From: Owenia fusiformis
Lineage: Eukaryota > Annelida > Polychaeta > Sabellida > Oweniidae
NCBI GenBank assembly: GCA_903813345.2
Contig: CAIIXF020000005.1
Location: forward strand, 22,697,375-22,757,374
Direction: 5' to 3'
Length of the DNA stretch: 60,000 nucleotides
A program made the translations under genes and the position numbers. Positions 43,943 to 56,409 of this stretch are shown one piece after another. The number at the start of each line of letters is the position of its first letter. Position 1 is the stretch's first letter. The notes beneath the pieces were generated by a model, which saw only the letters and a list, made by a program, of their open reading frames with translations, was not told where the DNA came from and made no database searches.

Positions 43943-44481
43943 AACAAATGAAACCGTTTGTGTCATTAGGCATCATGACAAACCATGATATCTTATTTCT
44001 TAGAAAGATGCTATGAGTATCAGAACGGTCATTAGAAAAGTCAAAAACATGATTTTAATTGGAATAAAGACAATACTTATTCCAGAAAGAAAAATAAGAT
44101 AATTTATCATTTTAAATAAACGCAAACTTGGTATCTTAGCAGAATATGGCCATCATCTTTGATAAGTTGTAATTATATCAAATATTGATTATGAATCAAC
44201 CAAATATTTTGTATGTTAAAAATGCTTTATAAGTTTATCCAGTGAACAATCATTGAGAATTGAAAAACTTACCAGGAAAGAAGAGTGGATGGCTTGTTCT
44301 GTCCCGGCTACTGGTCCAGCGTGTATACGTATTCCCATGTCCAATGAGGCAATTATTCAGAGTCAGTTCAGCATAGTTGCATAAAAAACAATGATGCAAA
44401 TATCTCAGTATGGGATGTTTGGGGGGGGGGGTGCAGTATACTGTCCCTTATGAAACATCGTGACATTGTGACTAAGCAATC

Positions 44482-44682
44482 ATGTCAAAGAAGCGGGAGC
44501 TAAAAAACAGTGTTAACTACAAGAATATATATTTAGAGGACTTTCTCACACCGGAAATGTCAAATGTCAATCGTAATCTCCAAACAGTGCTCAGAGCAGT
44601 TGGAAAAGAGAAAAATTTTATAATCCGAAATGGACGTTTTTATAACAAGACGGCAACTGGGGACCGTACCCACACCACATAG
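44482..44682 (+). pseudogene. LINE ORF1 C-terminal remnant
   Basis: It encodes 66 residues ending in TATGDRTHTT and a TAG stop. The pattern YLEDFLTPEM...RNLQTVLRAVGKEKNF..RNGRFY resembles the C-terminal domain common to LINE ORF1 proteins (a basic helix followed by xxNGRxY). The zinc knuckle or coiled coil expected upstream is missing because of 5' truncation. It is in the same frame as the endonuclease, separated only by the TAG at 44680-44682. Confidence 0.55.
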
Positions 44683-47600
44683 GGGGACGGCCGACATCGG
44701 CTCTCCGTGGGCACCTGGAATGTAAATGGATTCTCAATTACCCAAAATGAAAACTCCGCTTTCAGGAAGACTATTATAAAGAATATGAACTTTGATATTT
44801 TATGCCTAAATGAAACATTCCTCCGAGATGAGCAGTTTCTTAATATTGATGGATACACTTGGATCGGCCATAATCGCAGCGCCATTCATAGAAATGCACG
44901 CCGGGGATCAGGAGGTGTTGGAGTCCTGATAAAATCTGATCTACTAACAGACTTTAAATATGAAGTTCTTGATAGATCAATGCCAGATACTATGTGGATA
45001 AAACTAAAATCAATCCACTCCAACTTCAGTGTGGTGATATGCGCCTGTTATCTTCCCCCTATATCTAGATGTACGAGAAACAGTGATCCAGAAGCTTTCT
45101 TTAACAACTTACTTCAAGGAGTCTATGAGTTTCAAAATGAGGGTACTCTATGCATTATGGGAGATTTTAATGCACGCATTGGTGACAATAGTGACTATGT
45201 TGAAGGTGTTGACACTATCCCCCAACGCTCAACTGTTGATTTTACTTTAAACTCATTTGGGGAACACTTTTTAAACTTCCTTGTTGATTCTAGTATTTGT
45301 ACATTGAATGGCAGACAAGGAATGAATGACTTCACTTGCATATCTCATAAAGGACGTTCCATAGTTGACTACATATGTACCCCACATGAGCAATTAAATG
45401 GTTTTGAAAATTTCTCGATTTGGAGGCCAACAGATCTAATATCAAAGTTTAATCTACCCGCCCCAGCTGCACTACCAGACCATTGTATCCTGAGCTGTGA
45501 TTTAATTCTTCCTTTGGACTTTGAATGGTATTCACCAAATGAAGAACAATGCCCAACTGAAGAAAACTTAAAACACAAAAAATATAGGATAAACAAGGTG
45601 CCCGATAACTTTATGTTAGATAATAACCTAATAACACAAATTAATAAAACTTTAGATCGTATCTCAAGAACAACTAATACCACTGAGCGTATCAATTGTA
45701 TGTACAATGAGTTTGTCTCAGCTATTGACAATGAAATGAGCAAAGTGTTCCAACCAGTCACAGTGAAGACCACTGCTAAAAAACCCAAGTCATTCAGAAA
45801 GCCATACTGGTGTGATGAACTACAAACACAATGGAATAAAGTGTCTGCATCTGAATCTGCCTGGCTGAAATGTAAATCCACCCAAAAACGTAACTTGAAA
45901 GAACTTTACAAGATAGAACGACGAACCTTTGACAGGATCCATCGCAGAATAAAGCGACAATTCCAGAAACAAGAACAACAACATCTATTGGATATATACA
46001 ATGAACCAAATTCTAGGAATTTTTGGGATAAAATTGGAAAAATTGGCATCGCCTCAGACCGAAAACAGGAAGTTCCTTGGGAAATTTTAAAACCAGACAA
46101 AACTGTATCAACAGACAAACAAGAAGTCTTAAATTATTGGGCCAACTCATACAATGAATTATATTCAGAAAAAGAGGACAATGTCAACTTTGATGAGAAT
46201 CACTTGAAACAAGTCAAGGAAGAACTCTCCCATATTGAAAATGATAATGTTGACCCACTAAGTGCACCACTTAATGAGGACATAACCCTACAGGAAGTCA
46301 TCAATGCAGTTCATCGAGCCAAAATTCGCAAAGCCGTGGGCATTGACTCAATCCCAGCAGAAGTATTGAAAAACCCAACTTGTATAAATATGTTGTATAA
46401 AATTATCATAGAATGCTTTGATAGTGGAATTGTCCCCCAAAAGTGGATGCAGACCATAATTAATCCAATTTTCAAGGATGGCGACAACCGTGACCCACTT
46501 AACTACAGAGCAATCAGCCTAATCTCAGTGCCATGTAAAATATACTGTGATATTCTTAACAAGCGCCTTACAAAGTTCCTTGAGAGCAACAACTTATTGG
46601 TTGATGAGCAAAATGGATTTCGTGAAAAGCGCAGCTGTTTAGATCATGCCCACAGCCTCCACTCAATAGTTAATAATCGTAAGTTGGCTAAACTCAGACA
46701 TTTGTTTGTTATATCGACGCAACGAAAGCTTTTAGTGGTCTAAACCGTGATTGTATGTGGCTAAAATTAAACCGCATTGGAGTCAAGGGCAAAATATTCA
46801 ATGCAATTAAATCATTATATCAGGATGTATCTGGAGCCATTCGTGTCAATGGATATTTAACACCCTGGTTTACCATCAGCAAGGGTTCGAAGGAAGGCTG
46901 TCTGTTATCTCCGACAATATTTGCGATCTATGTGAATGACCTAGCCGCAGAAGTAAAACAATTGAACTGTGGGATAAATATAGACAACACAAATGTCTCA
47001 ATACTTTTATATGCTGACGATATAGCCCTCATAGCCAGCTCTGCAGAAGACCTTCAGAGAATGATTGACACTGTAAATACATGGTGCAGAAAGTGGAGAA
47101 TGAAAATCAACCAGAGAAAGTCCAAAATTGTACATTATCGCCCACCTTCAAAACCCCGTAGTAATCATCAATTCAACTGTGGCAACATGGAATTATCATA
47201 TGCCAGCACCTATAAATACCTTGGTATATGGTTAGATGAACATATCAATTACAATAAAACTGCAAAAGAAATAGCCAAGTCAGCAAATCGTGCCCTTGGA
47301 GTTATAATCTCTAAGTATAAACAGTTAGGTGGCATGGATCTCTCAGTGTATAATAAATTGTATGACACCATGGTTCAGCCTATTATTAACTATGGATGCT
47401 CAATTGTTGGGCTGTCAGAACATAGCTGTATTAACAAAGTGCAAAATAGAGCTGGAAAATTTTTCCTGGGTGTTGGAGCAAAGACCAGCAATGAAGCAGT
47501 AAGAGGGGATTTAGGCTGGACACAAGCAAAGGATAAACAGAAAATTGAATGTGTACGCCACCTTATTAGACTCAGAAACATGAACCCCAACAGATTGAAC

Positions 47601-48224
47601 CATAAGATCTACAAATGGTCTCTAAAAAGACGCTCAAGCTGGGATTCCAGAACACAGCACATAATACAACTAGCAGGCCTTGAACAACATTTAGGGACAC
47701 AAACCCCAAGTAAACCCTTCATGGAAAAAATTAGTGATTATTTTCAACAAACTGATCCATTTCTTACAAATATTTGGAATGATCAACATAACCTAGTCAA
47801 TGGTAATAAACTGAGGACATATAGACAGTTCAAGTACGGAGTAGTAACTGAACATTATAATAACATTTACATGCCAAGACATCATAGGAAAATTCTAGCT
47901 AGCTTTAGAACTGGGTCCCTTCAACTTAATGTTGAGACACAAAGGTATAATAACACACCTTTATTGGAAAGGAAGTGTAAACTGTGTGACTCAAATGAAG
48001 TTGAAGATGAATTACATTTTCTTGTTAAATGTTCACATTATACAGAATTAAGAGACATGTTGTATCAGGAAGCCAAAGTTAAAGTACCTTATTTAAATAC
48101 TTCAAGTGCCAATCCAACCTTAATTATGATCACATTACTACATGCAAAGAACATTCAAAGCTGCCTTGCTGCTACTCTTTACAAAATGTTCTCAAAACGT
48201 TTATTTAACCTGGAACGTTTGTGA
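44683..48224 (+). pseudogene. LINE ORF2: APE endonuclease, reverse transcriptase, CCHC (frameshift)
   Basis: The endonuclease begins TWNVNGF, then LNETFL, GDFNARIGD, VDYICTP and PDHCIL, the usual APE catalytic positions. The reverse transcriptase follows: KAVGIDSIPAEVLK, FKDGDNRDPLNYRAISL, YIDATKAF (motif A), GSKEGCLLSPTIFAIYVNDL (B), LLYADDIALIA (C, YADD), WRMKINQRKSK (D) and YKYLGIWLD (E). The C-terminus has a zinc-binding CKLCDSNEVEDELHFLVKC. One single-base frame change at about 46696-46703, just ahead of motif A, splits it into 44683-46743 and 46701-48224. No ATG lies between the TAG at 44680 and the endonuclease start, so initiation must come from upstream or the TAG must be read through. 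Few other defects suggest a fairly recent insertion. Confidence 0.92.
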
Positions 48225-48559
48225 TATTAAATATGTGCAATATTATCAACCAGTCATAATTACTGTATTCTCATTTATTGAATTTTGAAATCACATGTTT
48301 ATATTGTATGTTATTTAACTCTAGTCATTTTGTCTGTGAATTGTTCACACTCTGCAAACTTACTCTACATCCTCTGTGATATTATTCGACATACCGATGT
48401 TATATTTTTCTATTGACTATCTTTGTATATTTATATGGTGTCTCGTAAGCCGATGTCGGCTGTTGGGTTTTTTAATACATGTATTTTACTTGTAATATTT
48501 TAGTAAACCTGTGACACAGAAATAAACTATTATTAAACTAAACTAAACTAAACTATAAA

Positions 48560-51490
48560 GTCAAATTAGTCGACATGTTGCGAAAGCAGTCGTAGATTGT
48601 AGATATCTTTACATAGATTACTCAAACCAAAAACGATTCCCAAAGAATTCAGAAATATGTTTTTACCCTTCGAAACGCCACGAAGATTCATATTTAGAGT
48701 TCGTATTCAAAATTGAGATCTTTATTGTTCTTTAATATTGTTGATCATTGCAATTGACTCAGCAATTTTCTTACTCGTCTTAAGTGTAACTAAACCTAAT
48801 GATTAAATCAGGTAAAGTGATAGATGGAAACGGGCTAGGTTAGACTTTTCAAAATATTTATTGGCCTCTCAAAGTATAAACATAAGAAGTGAAACCAACA
48901 AAAACAATTGAAGTGGAACACAATACAAAGACTTTAGAAATGGAAAGGAAATGAACTCAAAGATAAAATGATAATAGGTGATTGATCAAACGCATGTTTT
49001 CTCATATTCTAGCACCTTATCATGCTATCAATGTAAGTGCATTTGGGCCAGAGGGATATAAAATCAGAGAGGCAATCAATCAATCCAGGAAAAATCTGAT
49101 TTTAGGTTTTCACATGGGTTTTCAGATTTAATCCCAGATGAGAATAACTAGTTCGGATTGATGATTCGAAGCGTCATCCTAAATAAAAAATACCATGAGA
49201 CCAAGACCAAACAGAAGATCAACCCTTAACTTGTGCTTCTGTTTTCTCATTCTGAAACCTGGATCAAGTTTCAACCAGCGAAACTCATTTCCTAGAACAA
49301 AACTGATCGTGAAGTCGTTTTTGTTTTCTAGTTGTTGACAATAGTGCAGTCGATTTAGACGGCAGTCGAGTTGACATTTTTTTCAAATGTGTGGTTTTGG
49401 ACACTGGAAGGAGCCCTTATTGCAGGTCAACAATAGCAATAATCATTGAGGGTTATACTGTACATGGCCCTTGCTGGCCCTGATACGTATGGAATAAGAA
49501 GGATAGAAGCTAGAGGCTGATACCAAATGGCTGCTGTTTCATGAAGGGTTTTGTTTTGACGATGTCAAAAGATATCGAAACAAATTAGTTGTCCTACTTG
49601 AATGTGACACTTTACAAAATTAATACGTTTAATTAAAAAGTCATACTAATATCAAGAAATCATTTATCCTCATGAACTAAAAAGTTTTACACAACGAAGT
49701 ATTTATTTATCACATACTTGCAGAAGACAGGTGGAGTAAACATTCAATTATTGTGTTAACTTTTTCGAAACTAAAGGTCATGTCATTGTAACATCGAATA
49801 AAGCAAACCCAACCAAATCAATTTCTAAAGGAGTAATCTAGGAATGCGTACGTGTACATAATATATATATATAAGGCCGTTTCGTGATCATTATGAATTT
49901 GATTTGTCTGTGGTGGCATCCGGCATTGACTTCCGTTTGCCAATTGTGGTGACGCAAACTCAATAGGCTTCCAGGTGTGGTTTTCCTGTTGGGTCGTCAC
50001 CACTGGCACGAACGGCACTGAAATTTAATTATGTAGAAAGGAATACGTACCATCATTATGACCCATCATATCTATTTGGTGAACACTATCCAAATGTGGG
50101 GTGTCAGTAGGCCTATCGATGTAATTAACTATGTACACTGATCTTTAAAAGGTAGTTCCCAACGCATATTTTTCCAACATATGTCTAGTCCGGCAATTGA
50201 ACTGATGTAGGGAATTAATCCGATCAATAATGGTCTACAAAGGCTCTTAACCTCCCTCCCCCTCTTTTGTCTTAGTGTGATTCAATAACGGTGTCGGGCT
50301 GCATTTACCGAGGCTATTCTATCATAGCCTCGCCATATAATTCTATATATTTCTATAATCCCGTTGGCATAGGCACCAGAGCTGGGTTTTGCCTGTCGCT
50401 GTAAAACAACAAACACTCCACAAAAGTCTCACAAGGTTTTTCGATCCTATCTTCGTAGTGCGTAAGTATATACTCAGAAATTAATTATCCCGATTTCCAA
50501 TTGTACGTGATGGTGAAAGTGTTGTTTTTCTTGCCATTTAGCTATTCAACTACCACTGAGGTCAATTTGTTCTCTGTTTTGTAGATTTTGTTATGAGTTT
50601 CCTTTGGTTATAGATTACACGATCTATCATTTCCTGAATGTCTGCCGCTTGGAAGTGTATCGTAATGGTAAATTATGTACAGCCAGACGCACAGAATCAC
50701 AAATTGATAATTTATCAAGATACGCTCGATTTGGGGGATTTTGTTGGATTATTATTTAGAGTGCAACCACAGTAAAAACAGGCTCGCCACAGAAAGTCAA
50801 ATTCAAACTAATTACACGTCTGAGCTCACTATTCTTGATAGAAACTCCGGTATAGTCCAGAATCTAACGTAATTATTTTGTTTGATCTCCTGTAATGAAT
50901 GAGGGTTGAAGTCATGAATAAGAGGTAATTGTCCTTTTTATCTATATATAAATACAATGGAATTATTGACCTATTTTTATAGTGTGGTCATTTATTTTTG
51001 TGATAAGTAACAGGGGCAAGTGTCATCCTTGCAGATTTATATCTGTGTTTAAGATCACCTTTCTTCTTCCAGTTCAGGGAGCTGTAAGCATTACTTCTTG
51101 GGTAATCCTCGATGAGATAAGACCCCCATATTCCTATTTTCGAAGGAGTTAGTTTGTTAATAATTGTACAGATATAAAATATGGAACAATGTTTGACATA
51201 GATAAAGTATTTTATACACCCTTGCTTCCTCCTATCAAATTGTCGGTATTTATATTGAGCAAACAAACTACTTGCATCAAACAATTAGCCTACAGTACAC
51301 CATATACCCTAAGCTGAAATGAAGTCCTTTGAACATGTTGGAGAAGGATGAGCACGTGTTAACATTGAGATAGTCTTTGAACATAACACGGGAGTCAATG
51401 GGAAATTACGAAAAAAGGATCTGAGAGAAAGTGTTCAATTAGAGAGGCATTTAGATTATAGAGGTGTTCAGATACACAGGTTTTACAATA
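48560..51490. other. Intergenic, nothing recognised
   Basis: AT-rich. No exon, RNA gene or repeat is supported by eye. Confidence 0.4.
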
Positions 51491-51492
51491 TA

Positions 51493-52141
51493 TAGGGTGT
51501 CTCAAAAATGTACTCATACATCAATAGCACAGATAAATCAATCAACAATTTCAGACATTTTTTGCATGGTCGTCTAGTAAAAGCAAAGTTTCTCCTCAAT
51601 ACAAAGTTTTACAACGTCTTGCCTTTTTGGTGCTTTAACCCTTTTTAAACCACGTGATTAATGTAACCCCCTCATATTTCGATGACAGTCTGCATCCTCT
51701 TACTGCTACATTATTCATCACATTTGAATGTTTTGAATATCTTTAGGACTTATTGTTCTGGGTCTCTTGGCTTGGAATTAGGACCATGTTAAAGCTAATC
51801 CCACCTAGAATAACTTAAGGCTAACATCCGAAGAGAAATTCAAAACATTCCACTGGAAACATTACCAAATATGATGAATAATATAGCAGTAAGGATGCAG
51901 GCTGTTATCGAAATATGAAATCAAAAGTAAAGAGTTAAAGCATCAAAAATGCAAAACTGAATAATTTGTATTCTGGGGAGAAAACTTACATGCTCCATGA
52001 CCATTTCAAAAAATATTGATTGGTTTATCCATGCTGATGATATACTTTTGGTTACGTTTTAGTTTATGTTTTATTTATTTCATTAAACTTTTCAACAAAT
52101 AAATTCAGGGCCTACTTTTGGGTACATTTTGAGACACCCTG
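51493..52141. mobile_element. Second composite palindromic mariner-like element
   Basis: The left end TAGGGTGTCTCAAAAATGTA and right end TACATTTTGAGACACCCTG are inverted and flanked by TA. Each arm carries the same transposase C-terminal stretch reading outward: plus strand 51826-51924 (REIQNIPLETLPNMMNNIAV) and minus strand near 51724-51670 (NVMNNVAV). The right arm holds an extra roughly 60-bp AT-rich insertion before its end. The architecture matches the element at 798-2305, but the end sequence differs. Confidence 0.75.
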
Positions 52142-52795
52142 TATATTCATACCTTCTGTGGACATATTGTTTTCCATTTAATTATCTATGCAATTCAGTA
52201 CTTAGTTGTCAGGTTGTGGGATATGAGGCCGTCTAATAATTATTCCATAGGAACCACCTTCAGGCCTTATGATTTTTCACTTCCGAACAACCCAATGGCA
52301 AGTGAAAACAGGGAACAGCTGGGAGTGGAAATAAATATTGTTTGGCTAACACACTGTCTCAACATATCATACACCAGTCTCATTTAGGCTACAGCTAAAG
52401 AACTTATGATAGAAGAAATTGAATAAAATTAAACATTTAGACCTAAAAGGCTGAATATATCAGAAATGCACCCACCTTATAGAACAGATGATGATGATCA
52501 TTTGTTCTCAGATTGATCCTATATAAATACCTTTGATCCACCGAATGATTCCAAAAGATTCCAACTTTCCATGTATCCTTAACTTTAAGTCCCAAAATTT
52601 CCAAATGACCTCATGCACAACCGTTTAAGGCACAATCTGGATGTAAACAATCACGAGATACATGCTTCATAAATGGACTTTTACCCCTGGGATTTATCTA
52701 TGTTCGATAAACAGAACAGTAAAGGTTGGTAAACAAGCTCATAATAGCACGTGTTATATCAGTTCACGATAAATTAGTGTGGTGGTACTGGAGTT

Positions 52796-53115
52796 TTAAC
52801 AATACCAGGGGGGGAGCTTTTTTCCAGGGGGGGGAGCTTTTTCACAATTTTTGCTAAAAATCATGCGAAAAATTCTCAGAATGGTGAAAAACTGCATGAT
52901 TTCGAAAGAATTTTTGGCCAGGGGGGAGCTTTTGCTCCCCCAGCTCCCCCTCTGGCTACGGGCCTGCTTACGTTGCGATCTGCGTTGCGACAACCCCATG
53001 GTAAGACGCAACGCAGGAGTTGCGCGAGCGCAAATTGGAGATTCGCAAATGTAACGCAGACGCTGCAAACGCGACGAGCGCGTGATAAGGCCTCGGGTAG
53101 AAGAAAAGTTTAGCA
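52796..53115. repeat. Low-complexity and GC-rich repeat fragments
   Basis: At 52805-52940 three GGGGGGGAGCTTTT blocks end in CTCCCCCTCTGGCTACGGGC, an end sequence typical of degenerate metazoan repeats. At 52965-53115 a GC-rich TTGCGTTGCG/GCAACGC tract ends GCGACGAGCGCGTGATAAGG. A relative of the second part is at 54460-54675. Confidence 0.6.
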
Positions 53116-53450
53116 TTGCTTATGTTACTTGCACCCTGGCCATACTTTGTCCCATTATTTTCACAATTGTTACATTGCATTAGCTGATGTTGAGAAATCA
53201 GAGGTTGAAAATTTAGGACTTCATAACCGTTTTGAGTTGTAATTTTTAAAAACCTGTCTTTAATTCGTATGGGTAATCATGTGTATATGTAGGCCTTGCA
53301 GAGCAAAAATCACTGATGAACAAACACATCTTTTTTATGGTTTCTTGTTTTTTGAAATATCAAAATAACTGATTAAGTTCACTGATTGAACTTTTATTTT
53401 TGTTACAAAATAATGTCAAATCTGCTTTTTTGTTTGTCACTACAACATGT

Positions 53451-53640
53451 ACGAGGGGTGATCAATAAGTAATGGACGCTTTTTTACACAGATACTTTTT
53501 ATTGACCAATCCCTTTACGAATTTTCATACCAGTGATACATTATTCAATTATCTATCAATTCTGAAGATTTGAAGACAAAATATATAATACATGTTGATA
53601 TATCCTTATTTCCGGGAAGGAGGTACAGGTACCCCGGGAC
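53451..53640 (+). mobile_element. Mariner end fragment
   Basis: ACGAGGGGTGATCAATAAGT is the characteristic 5' terminal repeat of a widespread mariner group. I find no matching right end or transposase nearby, so it is probably a solitary end. Confidence 0.5.
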
Positions 53641-54014
53641 CGACATTTACGTCACATATTCAGTCTTTAGCCAGTTTGGTAAATTTGAGTTAGATTTGAA
53701 CTTTTTATATGCAAGAAGTGCTGTATTGTTTGAAATTTTTTGCTGACCGGTAACACATAAACAGAATGTATTGTAAATGTCAGAGTGTTGTATGGAACGG
53801 GTTTGCAGGTCAATTTGAGAAAGCATTGTGGAAGAAAGGGGTGGTGAGAGAAGGGAACACCATATGGACAATGCACCTGCCCACAGATCTCAAAATGTTC
53901 AGAAAACAGTATCCCTGGACCTCAAAATTGAGCCCTTGACCAATGCACTATATTGTCCACATCTGCTCACATGTGACTTGTTTATTTCTATATTACTTAT
54001 TTCTTAAGTACCTT

Positions 54015-55135
54015 TTAATGCCTTGACATAGAAATACCTTGATTCACTGAAGTCGGTGCATATCGAAAATTACAATATACTGTACCTTCACATAATAGTT
54101 GACACCTCTCCCACCACCTCGAGACAGATGCTTGGGTTATTCCAAATAAGTCCCTATTTTTAAGTTGCCTGTTGCAAAGAACCTCAAAGTTGTGCCCATT
54201 TTTAGCGATGCCGGAATGAATGTTGCGTTTCGTTTTCTTGGATTTGCGATCAGAATTTGGATTTAATTATAAAATCGAAGGTTTTAAACACTCCTCATAC
54301 CATTAACGATTCCTTTGATTTGAGCACTTTCGAAAAACATAATCTCACTTTTATTACACAGTCGCCTTAAGAAAAGAACATACTTACGCAATCAATAAAG
54401 AAACTCCTAGATTGACACATTTAAAATAGATATACAATTGTCTTAAAGATGGGTAATATTTGCGATTGATTTGCGGCAGGGTAAGAGCTGTCGCAGCTTT
54501 TTGGTCAGTTGCGATTGAAATATCTTCCCATTTGCGATTGCGTTGCGTTGCGCCGAGCGGATGATACAAATCCTGATTGCGATTCGCCAAAACTTGCGTT
54601 GCGTTGCGGTGCACTTGGGAATCTGCGTTGCGACGAGCAGGTAATAACGCCTCTGTGCCGCAGAACATTTTAGCTGAACTTTTTTGAACGTGATTATTTC
54701 AATCAAAAACTATCAACGTGTTAGGATATCACACATAATCACTGATCTTTAAGTTCAATTTATTTCTAAGATTATACTTTAGGGTAAAGGACCGTTTGCA
54801 CATTTCCATTAAAATTCCAATATTCTACCGTATATGTTAAAATTATTTCAATGCCATCGAAACCCCCAATTAACAAATACTGATTTGTGTTCGATGGGGG
54901 GGGGGGGGGCAATGTAATTTCTCATTTCATTTCAAAATACTCCCATGGACGTTTATTTCGAGGGAAATTATACATTCAAGTCGACCTGGGCCAAGATATT
55001 AATGCCTTTGAAATAGAAATACCTTGATTCACTGAAGTCAGTGCATATCGAAAATAACAATATACTGTACCTTGACATAATAGTTGACACCTCTCCCCAC
55101 CACCTCGAGACAGATGCTTGGGTTATTCCAAATAA
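54015..55135. repeat. 135-bp direct repeats bracketing a GC-rich tract
   Basis: TTAATGCC...TTCCAAATAA occurs at 54015-54149 and 54999-55135 with about six differences, including GATTCACTGAAGTC and CACCTCGAGACAGATGCTTG. Between them lie the TTGCGTTGCG-rich repeat (54460-54675) and a G16 run (54894-54909). This could be a tandem duplication or very short LTRs. No primer-binding site or coding sequence is visible. Confidence 0.75.
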
Positions 55136-55189
55136 TATATTCGTAACGTAAGTTCCAATCATCTTCAACATTTCCATTTTCGGAAATTT

Positions 55190-56001
55190 TTTTTTATAGG
55201 TTATGTTTTATTTATCAATACTATCATTTCACAATGTCCGACAATGGGCCAAGGCCATTGGCATTAGTGGCCCATGTCGATTTTCACACATACACATTTA
55301 TACAATTTCTAAAATAGAGTTAAGTAGGCACATAAAAATCAGGTAATTTTAGGCTGCTGAACACTCAGCATGACAATACATGTAAGTTACATGTGACATT
55401 TCACACCAAATATATAAAGTTAAACATAGTCTACAATTAAAGAAATAAAGTTGGCAGTTGTTGTGACTATAAGCTTGTTAGTTTCAATTTTATATGTTGA
55501 GCCACCATATAACAATGTATCTAGTTTCTCTTTTGCATTTAGTTTGTTATAATGGTTAATGTTGAAATTGGGTATCCCTGCAAGGTCGAGTGCTAGTTGT
55601 TCCCTGAGATCAAGTAAAAAGGGGCAAGAAAAGAATAGGTGTTGGGTTGTCTGTGATCGAAAACCGCACAGGCATTGAGGATTGACATTATTGAATTGAT
55701 GCTGGAACTTATGGTAACGAAAAATGAAATCACATCTGGTTTTATTAAGCACTATTTCAGCTTGCCTGTCTAAATTCAAGTGGACTGTGTCAATTAGGGT
55801 CTTCTTCGGAAATAAATGTTTTTTAAGATGGTATTTAAAAGTGCGCTTTATTGGAATGGTTTTGAGTTGATCAGGTAATGTGTCCTTCTCCCATTCAGAT
55901 ATAGAAGAAACGACAGTACCGCGTCTAGTTTTTTCAGATTGTTTCGCGGGTACAATAAAATGCTTGGTTGGGAAACATATTTGGAGCATCCTGATACTCA
56001 T
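55190..56001 (-). pseudogene. 5'-truncated LINE, reverse transcriptase C-terminus
   Basis: The minus-strand frame 56001-55420 encodes 193 residues, including LPDQLKTIPIKRTFKYHLKK (the common LPxxI..xxSxxxFK..LK pattern after the thumb of LINE reverse transcriptases) and a C-terminal zinc-binding CLCGFRSQTTQHLFFSCPF. The 3' UTR ends in AATAAAACATAACCTA and an A run at about 55198-55190. Catalytic motifs are missing (5' truncation). It is a different family from the LINE at 44.4 kb, which ends in a CTAAA tail. Confidence 0.75.
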
Positions 56002-56118
56002 CGTTCTGTTTCACCTGAACAGCTCAGGACTGAGAAGAAATGAGATGTCATGATATCATGATGCAGTTGGACAGAGACATATAAATGTTTTACATATCTC
56101 TGAGTTGGGTTGCCATTA

Positions 56119-56306
56119 GCCTTGCCGAAGTCGGTATTTTTTTTACTAATCTGATCTTGAATCATTTACCCTTTGCATTCGTTTGACTTCACACTTCTTA
56201 AAAGAGAGCTTCGTTTAACTAGACTCTGCACGCAGGGTATGAATCATTATTACCGCCGGTCAATATGGAAATCAAGATAAGTAAAAGAGACCGACTTGGG
56301 CAAGGC
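56119..56306. mobile_element. GCCTTGCCCAAGTC-family MITE, long form
   Basis: Ends GCCTTGCCGAAGTCGGTATT and GAGACCGACTTGGGCAAGGC are flanked by TA. The interior includes CTGATCTTGAATCATTTACC, shared with the copy at 23216-24541. Confidence 0.85.
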
Positions 56307-56319
56307 TAGGTTGCCATTA

Positions 56320-56406
56320 GCCTTGTCCAATTAATGTCGGTCTCTTTTACTTATCTTGATTTCTATTATGACCGGATAAGTAAAAGAATACGGACTTGGG
56401 CAAGGC
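56320..56406. mobile_element. GCCTTGCCCAAGTC-family MITE, short form
   Basis: Ends GCCTTGTCCAATTAATGTCG and CGGACTTGGGCAAGGC are flanked by TA. It sits 13 bp from its neighbour, and the spacer AGGTTGCCATTA repeats the sequence flanking both copies. Confidence 0.8.
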
Positions 56407-56409
56407 TAG

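Larger units (their letters stand above)
44440..48560 (+). mobile_element. Nearly complete APE-type LINE retrotransposon
   Basis: The element is 5'-truncated within its first ORF (no 5' UTR or full ORF1 seen). It has one long endonuclease/reverse transcriptase ORF, a short 3' UTR and a tail of CTAAA units (about 48534-48555). There is no LTR, RNase H or integrase. GCCGACATCGGC at 44690-44701 is the exact complement of GCCGATGTCGGC at 48449-48460. The simple-repeat tail with APE endonuclease fits the I/Jockey/CR1/L2 side of the LINE tree; I cannot name the clade. Flanking target duplications were not found by eye. Confidence 0.9.

Noticed and set aside
45369-46118. Minus-strand open frames of up to 170 codons
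   Set aside because: They are shadows of the LINE endonuclease/reverse transcriptase on the plus strand.
54015-55135. Calling this an LTR retrotransposon
   Set aside because: The repeats are only about 135 bp, without primer-binding site, polypurine tract or coding sequence; kept as direct repeats only.
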